From positions 1 to 64,000 of the forward strand of contig WHVA01000531.1 of the NCBI GenBank assembly GCA_015179125.1: a stretch of 64,000 bases of DNA, given 5' to 3'. Made by a program: the position numbers and the translations under genes. Positions 28,035-39,567 of this stretch are shown in pieces. Position 1 is the stretch's first letter; each line of letters starts with the position of its first letter. The stretch is from Gautieria morchelliformis. Lineage: Eukaryota; Basidiomycota; Agaricomycetes; Gomphales; Gomphaceae. The notes beneath the pieces were generated by a model that worked only from the letters and a program-made list of their open reading frames with translations, ran no database searches and had not been told where the DNA came from.

Positions 28035-28049
28035 TGAGACTCTTAATCT
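28035..28049 (-). other. Copia primer-binding site, tRNA-Lys(CUU) anticodon-arm type
   Basis: The plus strand reads TGAGACTCTTAATCT, the anticodon arm of eukaryotic tRNA-Lys(CUU). On the element's sense strand it is the complement, directly after the 5' LTR. An internal tRNA fragment as primer is known for copia and Tca2-like elements; use of Lys here is inference. Confidence 0.6.
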
Positions 28050-28721
28050 GATAAGAGTTATTCTAAATGGATTTGTATTTGGAGTTGGGAATTGATTCAA
28101 GCTTCAAGTGGAGCTGAATCGAGTAGACGTTTGAGTGCTGAGGGGACTGCTTGTATTATAGAAACTACTTCGATCGGGAACTTTGAGATGGTGGAGAGGT
28201 GAAGCTAATGTTATTCGTGTATCATTGTTACATCTGTTTGTACTACTTAACTACTGGGAAGGGCTCGGCGTCGATGCGGTATGTGTGGCATGTGACGCAG
28301 GGATATAGGGGGATGTGTAGTATAGACTGGAGCGAGCTATCGAATGAATATGACAAGGGAATGCTAAGGATTATTTGTACATAAGACGATGATGTGGAGA
28401 GACATGTGCGTGATGTGCGAGGGGGAATTGTGGAGCAGCGGTCGAGTCCGGTCAGGGACGATCGGATGCATATGTACCTTGATCCCAATTGAATTGATGT
28501 CTAAGCGGGGATCAGTGTCTCGGGTCAGTCTGTTGATCGAGATTGATGTGATCGACGCATTCAATATGATGACGATTCGCTTGGCGTGCCTTGTATGCGT
28601 GCTCGGGGGTGTATTGGCTCGGTGTCGTGTGTATGCGAGTCGGGGGTTCGGGGATATCTGTATGTAACTTGGGCACGAGCCTTGGTGATATCATTAATGT
28701 CGTAAATGGAGTATCATAACA
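28049..28721 (-). repeat. 5' LTR of the nested Copia
   Basis: 673 bp, TG...CA ends, two differences from the left copy. Confidence 0.92.
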
Positions 28722-28726
28722 GATAC

Positions 28727-31700
28727 TCGATGACTTAGATCTGTGGGACGTGGCTATCGGCAGGGAGACGGAACCGAGACCGGCAGATGCCGACAACGTC
28801 ACTGCGACCGAACAGCAGGAGATCGACGATTGGAGAAGGAAGGACAAGAAGGCTAGAAAAGAGATTTGCCTCAGAGTTGCCGATGAACAACTAGTTTACA
28901 TCAATCAGACGATGTCTGCGTTTGCTGTATGGACTAGTCTACAAGCAATATTCGAATCTAAGGGAGCAGTGGGGATTGTAAATCTCCGAAGAGATTTCTT
29001 CCGGACGCTTGCCGAGGATGGCGCGAACATGGAGGAGCACGTACGCAAGCTCCGCGGCATTCAACAGGAATTGAATGCGCGGGGGCATTACATAAGTGAC
29101 ACCGAGTTCTCGAACACGTTGCTGACGTCATTACCAGATTCTTGGTCGGCGTTTATTACGGCAGTAAACGCCAGTGGAGCCGGGACAACAGCTGATATAT
29201 TAATAGCTCGGGTCCTCGATGAGGATCAAGCACGGAAAGCTGGATCGGCACGGCAGACGGCGCTTAAGGCGCAACAACGTCACAGACCTAGGAAAGATGA
29301 CTCAGGAGCAACAAAGGGAAAGTGCCAAAATTGCGGCAAGAAGGGTCATTACGTGAAGGACTGTTGGGCGAAAGGTGGCGGCAAGGAAGGCCAAGCACCG
29401 AAATGGTTCAAATCAGGGAACAAAGAAACAGTCAAACAAGCAGAAGAAAAAGACTTCGCATTTGTATCTAAGGAGGTAGCATACAGTGCTATATCTGCAT
29501 CCGACTGGCTAGCCGATTCAGCGGCAACAACACATATAGCTCGAAGCCGAAACGATTTCGCTAGCTATGCCGAGGAACCATCAGAGATTGAAGGAATTTC
29601 ACCTGATGCAGTACTACATACACAAGGCCGAGGCACTATATACATGGAATTCAAGATCGGCGCCAAGACGAACACGATCAAGCTACGTGACGTCAAACAC
29701 GCACCAGATGCGCCGAACAACCTTATCAGTGTAGGGCGTCTAACTGATAAGGGTAACACGGCCACATTTTCAGGCACCGGCGTCGAATTCAAAACGCGCG
29801 CCGGAGTTACCTTCGCACAGGGACAGAAGCGCGGGCGGCTGTTCTGTATGAAGGCACGGGTCACTCGATCAGTCGAGGCACGGGACTTTGCCGCAGCGGC
29901 AAAGGGGCGGTCATGGGATAAATGGCACAGGATACTAGGGCACGTCAACATAAACTCCATAAAATTGTTGAAATCTAACGACCTAGTTACTGGACTCGAG
30001 ATCGACGAGTCAAACGAGCCGAGCCAGTGCAAGGCATGCATACAAGGCAAGCGGCATGTGGAGCCGTTCCCCAAAAGAGCCGAGGACACTGTAGAACAGG
30101 TCGGTGACCTGACAGTATCCGATGTATGGGGACCTGCCCAGACCGAGGGACCATCACGTGAAAAGTACTTCTATTCTTTCACGGATATCAAATCTAGGTA
30201 CACGGGCATTTATTTCGGAAGCGCCAAAGATGAAGCGCTCAAACACTTCGAGACGTACAAGGCATTCCTCGAGACCCAAACAGGTCAGAAACTGAAGAGG
30301 TTTCGCTCAGATAATGGAGGGGAATATGTCAATAAAAATTTCAAGGAATTTTGTGCAAAATATGGCATTATCATGGAGACCACAGCTCCATACTCCCCAG
30401 CCCAGAATGGAATCGCCGAACGACTCAACCGGACCTTACTCGAGCACGCACGGGCAATGATATTTGCCAAGAACCTGCCAAAAATACTCTGGCCCGAGGC
30501 CGTGGCTTACGCATGCTATATCAAAAATCGATCACCCACGCGAGCGCTTGGAGATGACGCAACGCCGTTCCAAGCACTATTCGGCAAGAAGCCGAACATA
30601 GCACGTCTAGAGGAATTTGGGACAAATTGCTGGGTTATGGTGCCGGATCAACGTCGAGCCAAACTTGATCCAAAGGCAGAAGAGCATATATTCGTCGGAG
30701 TAGCAGAACATGCAAAAGCCTGGAGGTATTACAATAAAGCCTCAAAACATGTTCAAATTTCAAGAAATATTACATTCGACGAAAACGACAACAAACTCTA
30801 CCCTATCCCAGATAACGACGATGACGACACGGCACCGCTCGAGGGGGAGCACACACCGCGCGAGCATGTGCCAGACCCGATCACATCTACCCCACAGACG
30901 TCATCACCCCACACGACGCCCGTTCCTGATCCACCTGAACAAGCGCCAGCTCCACAGATTCGACAGAGCGTGCGTATCACTCAAAGACCGGATTACCGGA
31001 AGCTGAATGATTCAGGACGCACCGAGCAGGTTTACATAACGAGAGAAATCGTCACTGAACCTGAGAATTACAGAGCGGCGGTATCACGTGATGATGCGCC
31101 GATCTGGGAGAAAGCGATGGAAATTGAGATGGATCAACACAAGACATTAGGAACATGGGAATTAACAGAACTACCACCCGGACGAATAGCTATCGGTTGC
31201 CGATGGGTATACGCTGTCAAAACGCAACCGGACGGACAATTCGATAAGGCTAAAGCAAGGGTTGTGGCTCAAGGATTCACACAGAGGCCAGGGATGGATT
31301 ACTACGAGATAACCTCACCCGTGGTCAAATTCGATTCACTACGTGTTCTATTAGCGATCGCAAACACACTCGATTGGGAAATCGAAATGATGGATGTCAA
31401 AGGCGCCTACCTCAATTCAACCATAGATGAGGAGATCTACATGCGCCAGCCCGACGGATTTGATGATGGATCTGGACGTGTTCTAAGAATATACAGAGCG
31501 CTCTACGGACTCAAACAATCGGGACGAGCTTGGCATCAGCGCTTACGCAAATTACTACTCGATCTCGGCTTCCATCAAAGTACAGCCGATGAATGCGTCT
31601 ACATCAGACGAGATAAGGATTCAATCGAAGTCATATCAGTATATGTGGACGACTTCGGACTATTTGCTGACTCCAAGGGAGGGATGATTAAGCTCAAGGG

Positions 31701-32664
31701 GGAGCTTCATGGAAAATTCCCTTTAACAGATTTAGGAGAAATGAAGAAAATATTGGGAATTAGAGTTGAGAGGAATAGGGATGAGGGAACACTGATCATG
31801 TCTCAAGGACATTACATCGACATCATACTCGATCGATTCAACATGACAACGGCTCATTCGGTATCTACACCTCTGCATAAAATGATCAAACTCACGACAC
31901 CCATGGACTCAACAGGTCCAACTGCCGAAGTACCCTATGCCAAAGCGATCGGATCACTCATGTATGCAGCACTCAGCACGCGACCTGATTTGGCTTTTAC
32001 CGTACAACACTTGAGCCAATTCACTACTACTTATGGAACCGAGCACTGGACGGCGATCAAACACGCGCTCAGGTACCTTAAAGGGTCACGTGACGACGGC
32101 ATAACATTCCGACGAGACGCTGGTCTCGACCTCGAAATATTTGTCGACTCGGATTATGCTAATAGAAACGACGCACTATCTATTAGTGGCTACGTAGCTA
32201 TACTAGGAGGAGGAACCATTGCATGGAGCTCGAAGAAGCAGCGAACGATCGCGCTATCTACCACGGAGGCCGAATACATGTCACTTACCGAAGGCGCCAA
32301 GCAATTAATCTGGCTGAGGCGTTTCATCGAGGAACTTGGAATCGATCAAACCCAGCCCACGTCACTTCGATCAGACAATCTAGGCGCCATTACACTATCG
32401 CATGACGCAACGTATCATGCGCGTACCAAACATATCAATGTCGCATATCATTTCATCCGTGAGAAAGTGGCCTCTCACGAGGCATCACTTACGTACGTAC
32501 CGACGAAGGAGAACGTAGCGGACATATTTACAAAGGGATTGGATTTACACCAACACAGGTATCTATTAGGGAAATTAGGATTTTGTCGAAGGGACTTCTC
32601 GCTGAGGGGGAGTGTTAGTAATCGGGATGATGACATCACCGAGGCAGAGCCGGCACGCACTTAG
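28727..32664 (+). CDS. Host Copia gag-pol polyprotein
   Basis: Continues the 22718-22805 frame and stays open for about 1310 codons. Counting from 28750: Gag core (DEQLVYINQTMSAFAVW), zinc knuckle CQNCGKKGHYVKDC (about 192-205), protease WLADSAATTHIARS (about 253), integrase zinc site WHRILGHVN with CKACIQGK (about 392-435), integrase core (SDVWGP about 457, RSDNGGEY about 520, SPAQNGIAERLNR), RT (KARVVAQGFTQRPGMDYYE, ALYGLKQSGRAWH, SVYVDDFGLFAD about 965), and RNase H (FVDSDYANRNDA about 1132, STTEAEYMSLTEGAKQ, ARTKHINVAYHF). All catalytic motifs are present. It has no internal UGA, unlike the nested element. Confidence 0.92.
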
Positions 32665-32835
32665 CCGGAGGTTCGAGATCGCTCTCGACCCCGGGTTGCT
32701 GGTGCGCCGGCATCGGATCGGCACAGCAGCTCGAAGGGATTGGTAATATAATGGACACCATATTTTGTATATAAAGGAACGATCTACTTGAGATCAATAT
32801 AGAATAACAGTTTATTATATCTCCTTCGTTCCACA
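32613..32835 (+). repeat. 3' LTR of the host Copia
   Basis: 223 bp, identical by eye to 22419-22641, preceded by a purine tract and followed by the CCCTC duplication. Confidence 0.92.
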
Positions 32836-32881
32836 CCCTCGACCACCGGCGTGATATGTCCCAAGCTCGCGTGTCTGACAG

Positions 32882-32918
32882 CTGTACCAACTGCGGGAAC
32901 AAGTGGAAGTTCTCTTAA
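32882..32918 (+). CDS. DST1: Last exon of the split TFIIS gene
   Basis: After the acceptor at 32880-32881 the exon encodes CTNCGNKWKFS and TAA (32916-32918), the second Cys pair of the TFIIS zinc ribbon. It is in phase with exon 16729-16739. The bases just before the acceptor (GTGTCTGACAG) and the 3' UTR match the copy at 60502-60622, so this is the same gene family member cut apart by insertions. Splicing over 16.1 kb would be needed for a product. Confidence 0.7.
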
Positions 32919-33140
32919 TCTGCACCGCCTATTCCACTCCATGCTTAGCCCCCGTGTGTCCTACCCAATCATTCCGTTTAGTAGGTTTGTCTGTGCGGGT
33001 TTAGCTCTCGTTGCTCTGCACGTGTAGTTCAAGATGTCGTGTCATACGATTATTTTGATACCCCTCAGTTCTTATCTTACAGAGTTCTTGATGTTCTTCA
33101 ATTGAACCGTGTTTCCAACGTCCTTGCTCCTGTAATTCCT

Positions 33141-33640
33141 CATTTCTTCTTCTCACCCTCTCGTTGCCTCACTGCGCTTTGCGAACGTAGGTGAATCTGC
33201 CCCGGTCACGTTCGATTTCTTAGTCCGAGGCATTTATGAGGCCGGTTTATATTTCCTGCGTGAGCAGCGGGACTTCGAAATTGCTGCATGTGGTTGCTAC
33301 TCCCCTGCTTTCGGGTGCGATCTCCTCCCTGGCATATACAGCACACCTGGCGGTGTGGTTACCACACCACTCGGGCAAATTTCGCCTTACCAACCACCTC
33401 AGCGCGGGACCTCACGCGCCCCAACTCTTGGACCGCGCGCGATGGCTCTAGCGTCCGCTTTGGCAACCTCCAAGATTTTTGGACCGATCCTGCGCAACGT
33501 TCACAAGCACCACAAGCGCGCGCCTGCGTGGCTTTTCAAAGACGACGTATCGGGCGCGTATCGTTGTTGGCCGGTGCACCCCGATCATGCTGGAACTTCA
33601 AGCGAATCTCACGTGAGGCGTCTCGCAAGTACTGCCTTCG
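33141..33640 (+). pseudogene. Ngaro-type RT relic (copy B)
   Basis: Homologous to 8340-8860 and, in scattered frames, to the intact RT at 19060-19450 (ESAPVTF, LPG.YSTPGGVV, GPHAPQL, WLFKDDVSGAYR). Broken by stops and frameshifts. Directly followed by receptor-gene copy B. Confidence 0.75.
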
Positions 33641-34390
33641 GTACAGTATGAATGACGGCCGAAGGCCTCTCCAATTGATTATTCGTTCCAACATCGAATT
33701 GTTTGGCATTATCGCGAGCACAGAGAAAAATTCTAAGTAGCAGAATGAGTGATTGACTGCGCCTGAACTGCAGTTAATATTAGAGTGTAATGATATCCGT
33801 GACTTAAAATGGTTGAGGGTTCCCGCATGAATTTGCAGGTATATTAATGCTCTACTACATCTGTTGGCATTTTGAATTTCTTAGCTTCGTACATCGCCTA
33901 CTGGATCAATGTATGTGTGGAAGATGCGGTGTTTCAAGAAAGATCAGATACAGAAGCTCCAATATCGTTTGATAGATCCAAGCGGGCAACTGGAAATTGG
34001 AAGTGAACCTCCCTTTGGATGAGGACGCAAAATGTTCAAGAATATGGGTCTTCTTGAGTGGACCAAGCGAATCATGACTAGACGAATGCATTCTTAGCTG
34101 ATGACGTCGATTGATGTGACGATTATTGAGAGATGGTATGAGAAATGAAAGGAATGGCTTACAGTATATAGTGAGGAGCAATGTCTGGAATGTTGAACGG
34201 TTGTGCCATAGGTCGTGTACCACACCGACTGTACTACTAACGTCGACAGGACAATATCGATACGACACCAGCGCTCCAGGAATAAACCCCAGTGATAATC
34301 GCCCATATCCAGGGAGGTGGCACCGGGGGCTGATGGGAGCACGGCTTACTAAGTATAGATGTGGATCGGTCAGTTGGTATCGCGAGCACA

Positions 34391-34590
34391 ATCATTGTGC
34401 TTGGAAGGCAACCCACACTCAGGATGCCGGTGGGATTGGGATCCCACCGGCATCATGAGTGTAGGTGGCCCTGTGGCCCCATCATGGGGTCGGATGGCGA
34501 GACATGACCGTACATCGAGAGTCTGGCGCGCGCTGGTGAAACGTGTCATGTGTGACAAGGTGACGCCACCAGCGCGCGCTTTTTGTGATG
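34391..34590. other. Hairpin-rich 200 bp insertion in copy B
   Basis: Copies A and C lack this stretch. It holds one long hairpin (34415-34421 plus 34423-34435 against 34442-34454 plus 34456-34462), a short one (CCCCATCATGGGG near 34480), and a 13 bp GC-rich stem (34526-34538 with 34567-34579) followed by TTTTT. Could be a MITE-like or structured RNA-derived insertion. Confidence 0.5.
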
Positions 34591-34735
34591 ATGATGTACT
34601 ACTGTACTGTCTGTACATAGGCCCTCAGTTCCGCCTCAGCCTCGCCTGCCCCTGGCCACGGCCCGCGGGGTAAACTTTATGGACGTGAGGTTCGTTCACA
34701 GATTCTGTTAGGAATTTTTCTCTGTACTCGCGACA

Positions 34736-37081
34736 ATGCTCGGGATTGCTCTCGGTCTACTCTTTGTCCCCGCCGCGACATGTTCAAGCTGTAAGCGTAA
34801 TATTTCGAGGTCTTGCGCGGAGAACTTATGTCTGCGTTCAGTTAATGCATTTGACATGACATTGCCGGCCCCTCTTCCCACCCTTCCATTGTCGGTCCCT
34901 CTTGCCAATGGCACAATGGAGATACAGGTGAACTGTTCAGTCACGATGGAAGTTCGACTGAAAATAGGAGCTAACACTGGCGAAGTGTCCGCCGGATATA
35001 AGATTAGCATGCTTTGACCGTGGCTGCTGCTCAAACAATGCAATCCTGGATATTGCGATTGAGGCCTTGTGCCCGGGTCAATTTCAATCTGACACCTTCC
35101 AGGCAAAGGCCCAGTATCTAATAAACCGTAAGCGTGTCAGTTGGCGGCTTTACCACTTCAGACGCATCTGACATTTGGCTGTACTAGACCAAATAGCCTT
35201 GTGCCATTTTGATGGACACAGTGCTGACAACGTGCAACTCCTGCTCACACCGAATGCCTCGGCTATCCTGGATAGTCTGAATCGATCAGATGAACGTTTG
35301 TGACACTCATATTGCTGCCCTCTTCATCTGCTTAGTCCAGATCTTTTGCAGAGCTGAGCCAACAACAGGCGATATACCGTGCGCTGCAGATAATCGGGGG
35401 TCACATTGGACTTCCCATCCTCCTCCTTTTCTCTATCTTTTCCAAAACGGCGCAACGGGATCTGACATTTCTTAACTTTTGCCTCACGTGGGTCTTTTCC
35501 AGCGTAACTTCCTCTGTCGGGTCAGTCAAATTCTTGTCGTATTTCGGGTCTCATCACTTCACTACGGGATACGGTAGATTATACCGTTTGGGACCAGCAA
35601 GTCAAAGTTTTGGAACCACACTTCCATTCATTCACTCCGACCAGGAGTGCTTGAACCAGGCAGCACTTGTCTCCGGCGCTCAGGCGATGACAGATACAGC
35701 CATGTGTGCATTGATTGTTCAGGTAGCTGTGTTCTTCTATCGTCATGACGAGTACCCAATTCAGACACATATAGCTTTGGTTTGATTTCAGAGCTGCTAT
35801 TCATGGGCCTCGTAGTCCCAGACAAATTAGATGGACGAGAGCTATGGTAGATCTCATTCGTCATCACCTGTCATTGGTATTTATGACACCTTTCCTCACT
35901 ACACCAGCTTCTCACAGCGCCTTACGTGTCTCTACTGGCGTTCTCGTTGCCAGCTCTCAGCGCCTTTAACTCTGTCAGACCTCAGTGTTTTGGCTAAGCC
36001 TCCTCTGATTTTGAATCTATTTTCAGTTCCCTGAAAGATTATTCCCCCTTCAGACGAATTTTTATTGTCTGTTATTTGATGAGAAGCCCTCGTGAGCACT
36101 TTCCATGCCTTCATCTAGACTTTGCAAACCGACTACGACCTCCACAGCTCTATCCCTCACCCCTTGTGAGTACTTTCCATGCCTTCATCTAGAATGTGCA
36201 GACCGACTACAACTTCCACAGCTCTACCTCTCAGGGCCCCTTGTGAGTACTTTCCATGCCTTCATCTAGACTGTGCAAACCGACTACGACCTCCACAGCC
36301 TTATCTCCCAGTACACCATATTGCTCTCCATCTTGATTGTCACTCTCATATTTGATGGTAAGTTGATCCTCACTGTATTGCTTCCCTAATCTGTTTCAAA
36401 GCATGCATAATCCATATTCTGTACCGTCGCTGGCGGTTTTTTCAACGGACCGCAGAGAAGGCACTTGGAATACCACTCTCTGTTGCCTTTCGTGTCGTCA
36501 TCTTTTGCGCGTATCGTCTTGTGGTCGCTGTGTATGTTCTCTTTCCCAATATGCTGACTCTATGTCCTGTGTCTGATCATTGGCATGCATATCCGCTCGG
36601 CTACATATGGACTTGCCAACATGAAAGAGCCTATGTGGCAACTATGCTTAACACCCAGGGAATCAAGGTCCTTGGTGGCCCTAATGGATCTAACGAATTT
36701 GCTTTTTTCATCCCTGTATGGGTCGACATGCTGCAAGCTGGAAGTGCGTTTTGGCCGTCATCATGCTATAATGACCATACCAGTACTCACGAGCTCCAAC
36801 TGTCATAGCCCCTCTCGTTGCCTTCCTTATCTTTGGCACGAGCAAGGTGAGTACTGTTTGTTGTAGTAATTCCATAGCTGGAACTGCTATCTCAGGAATT
36901 TCTTGACGCCTTGATGTTTTGGAGATGGTTCAACCCCATTCTTGCTACTTCGATGTGCCGTCGCAGAAGGTCTCCAGTTACACAAAGAGCATCATTCAAT
37001 GATGAGCGCGTGGTCTCCGGCGATAGTGTATTGGACGTTATGCAAGAAACGAAGAGTACCAATGAGTGTTTGCCCCTGTAG
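34736..37081 (+). pseudogene. Seven-transmembrane receptor-like gene, copy B (probably decayed)
   Basis: ATG 34736 opens a signal-peptide-like start (MLGIALGLLFVPAATC) and a short Cys-containing region with NGTMEIQVNCSVTMEVRL that stops at about 35017. The membrane-segment exons then follow as in copy C: LPILLLFSIFSK, QECLNQAALVSGAQAMTDTAMC, Y.VLLSILIVTLIFDG, the CIIHILYRRW block, APLVAFLIFGTSK, and a last exon with DALMFWRWFNP. The tail carries a deletion relative to copies A and C. An approximately 60 bp piece near 36100-36290 is present three times. Function unknown; membrane receptor role inferred from hydropathy. Confidence 0.5.
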
Positions 37082-37390
37082 TTTGTCTTTTCAATCTGCT
37101 TTGACAAATTGGTATGGTCACGACATATTCTATCAGTTTAGTCTCATGTTGTATTCCGTGTTTCTTCCTTGTATCTCTATGTTGCCACACATCTGGACTT
37201 CAGTGGCAACTTTCGGGTTGCATTGTCATGGTTTCATGACCTATGCAAGTTCTGACCCACCGTTAGGGTCCTAGAGGAAGAGCATACACCATAGAATAAC
37301 ATGATAATCATCTCCAATAGAAATCATAAATATCTTGCCAAACACGCAAGGCTGAGCAGCACGCGGCTGTCACTTTTGAGTGCTTCCTGT

Positions 37391-39567
37391 TAAGAGCCGT
37401 CAACGTTGGGGATAGTGTCTGGGTGTGAAAGAATACGAGAAGTTGTGCTGAACAAGGTATATGTGCCTCAGAATAGTCAACAAGACAAGCTTGAGTGCTT
37501 CAAAGCACTATAGGGTAACAAATAAGTGATTTCAATACTGAGTTGTTTCTGTGTACACTTGAGCTATTTATCTACAGTATGTGAGCCTAACGAGATAGAT
37601 GCTCCAGATCATGTGAGAATAAACATGTGAGTTGAAACCCAGAGAAGGATGTGCAAGCTACTGCAGTAGTCACTAGTCTATCAGTTGATTGTGTTGTGTA
37701 TATGGAATTGGTATCAGAAAGGAAACATGTTATGAATACACAACCAAAGCTATGCCACCTAACATTCATGCCAATTCTTGTTAGCATCGAAAATGCTATC
37801 GAAGATAATATGATTAAATCTCTCAGTTGTGAGATAAATCGAGTGGAATTTGAAGTTAGCAAGAATATCTGCACACACAATATATGTGTGTGTCTTATGA
37901 TTTATGCCGATTGAAAGTTTAACTACTGTAGTGTGGAGTGAAATGAAGTGTGTTTTTCACTGCTAGTTTATGGTACATGAAGCTAAGTATTCATCAGTCG
38001 CTGGTAGTACTTGGCGGTCAAGAAGTTTGTGGGGTAGTAGCAAAGGAAAGGTGGAATGGGGGGAGCGGCGCATAGCCATTGATAGGAGCATCGACGGATG
38101 TTGTACAAGTTGAGCTGGGGCATGGGAGGATATTCATAATGGTTATGTAATACAGCATATATGAGTATATAATATATACTATAAGAGTATTAATAACAAC
38201 ATATAGGAATATATAGTAGTATTTATAAGGAGAATAATAGATGTTATTAGATGATTCTGTATATATTTAAACATCTCGAAGATATATATACATATGAGAG
38301 AGTATTAGACTACAAGATAGAGTAACAGATACTTGGAGAGATACTTGTAACAGATATGAGTAGGAGTATTAGTATGACTAGTTATAATGAGAGAGTATTA
38401 GACTACCATATGGAGTAATAGTAGTTGTGTAGATATTTGTAATATATATGAATAGTTATAATGATATAGTGTATATTAAAAGTGGGTGGGGAAAATAAGA
38501 AGAGACGTAAAAATTGGCATCGGCGTTCTTGTCGGCGGAGCCGCCGCTTGGGGAGGGACAAAATAAAAATTATTTATAGCCCAACAATAAGATTGGCATA
38601 TACTTTCGTCCTCTTCTTTTCTATAATTTGAGAATAAAATGGGTGAAGCTACAGGTAATAAAAAGTTGTGAGCATCCGCCATGGAGTATAAAACAGAGAA
38701 AGGGAACGGTGATTAGGAATGGATAGGGACATGATCTAGCTACGGGCAGGGTCGGCTCGACATGTCGCGTCCCTTGATTGGGTCATGTGATTATGGGGTG
38801 CGCGCTGTCTGAGTCGGGCTCGGCGTGCTTGGGAGGGGTCTCTGGGGTGTTCTAGACTACGGTAGCGTATGGTGTGTGTTCCTGTGATATGGGAACGATC
38901 GGGGACTGGAATTGGGTTGGATCGGGTGGGCATGTGATAGTTCGGCAATCTCAGGCACGAGTCGTTGTAGTGTATATGGATGTCGATGTGTTGGTTCTAA
39001 CATGTATTAGTGTTGTTGTGATTATTATGCCGATGTTGTATTTCCTCAATACTTTCAACACCAATAACGTGATAATACACTGTAACAACGTCATCTCGAC
39101 TCTATGGACCACTGTGGACCAATTTCCTTATTTGGATATTGCAAGTCACACAGCGTACACACCCAGTACCTGTCCATCTCATCACACACACACGCACTGC
39201 CAAGTCCACAAGCCTACACACACCTATCACCGAGCCAATAACATTGTTACAGCATTGTGGAGCCAAGCTGAACCAAGTATTATCCCACATGCTACATGTC
39301 ACATGTGCACATGGTCCGATCAAGGACATGACATGTCAAGGTGACCCTGCACGTGTCTCAACCATTTCTCCTATTCTCTTTCACCCCGCATCCCCCATAC
39401 ACTATTATACTTCACATTCCATCACACTGCACACATGTCGTTCCTACTCCTAATACTCAAACCTATGCCAGTTGCCCCATACAACATTTCTTTTGTTCTG
39501 ATCTTGTAACACACCAAGAACGCCAAGTTCTTTTCTTGATAGTTAAATACTCGACTTTGTATGCTAT
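37391..39567. other. Gene-poor, partly AT-rich stretch
   Basis: 38140-38480 is strongly AT-rich low-complexity sequence. 39120-39240 is rich in CA dinucleotides. No supported gene; the small frames lack recognisable motifs. Confidence 0.5.

Larger units (their letters stand above)
22806..28721 (-). mobile_element. Nested Copia element
   Basis: Two 673 bp LTRs (22806-23478 and 28049-28721) differ at two positions that I can see. GATAC flanks the element at 22801-22805 and 28722-28726. Genes read on the minus strand: gag, zinc knuckle, protease, integrase, RT, RNase H. The purine tract lies inside the left LTR (CTCCCCCTC from 23479, read in reverse), and the primer site lies inside the right LTR. 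A one-base deletion in pol (24383-24386) makes this copy defective despite its youth. Confidence 0.92.
22419..32835 (+). mobile_element. Young Copia element, interrupted by a nested Copia
   Basis: Two 223 bp LTRs (22419-22641 and 32613-32835) appear identical and are flanked by the 5 bp target duplication CCCTC (22414-22418 and 32836-32840). The primer site is at 22642, and a purine tract (GCTGAGGGGGAG) precedes the 3' LTR. Removing the nested element (22806-28721 and one GATAC duplication) leaves one gag-pol frame from ATG 22718 to 32664. The element was therefore probably active until it was interrupted. It lies within the enlarged TFIIS intron. Confidence 0.92.
33141..37390 (+). repeat. 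Segmental repeat, copy B
   Basis: Aligns over most of its length with 8340-12400. Differences include a hairpin-rich insertion at about 34391-34590 and an extra triplicated piece near 36100-36290. Confidence 0.75.

Noticed and set aside
38140-38480. AT-rich block as a centromere or replication origin
   Set aside because: Short, no repeat array and no diagnostic motif; only base composition supports it.
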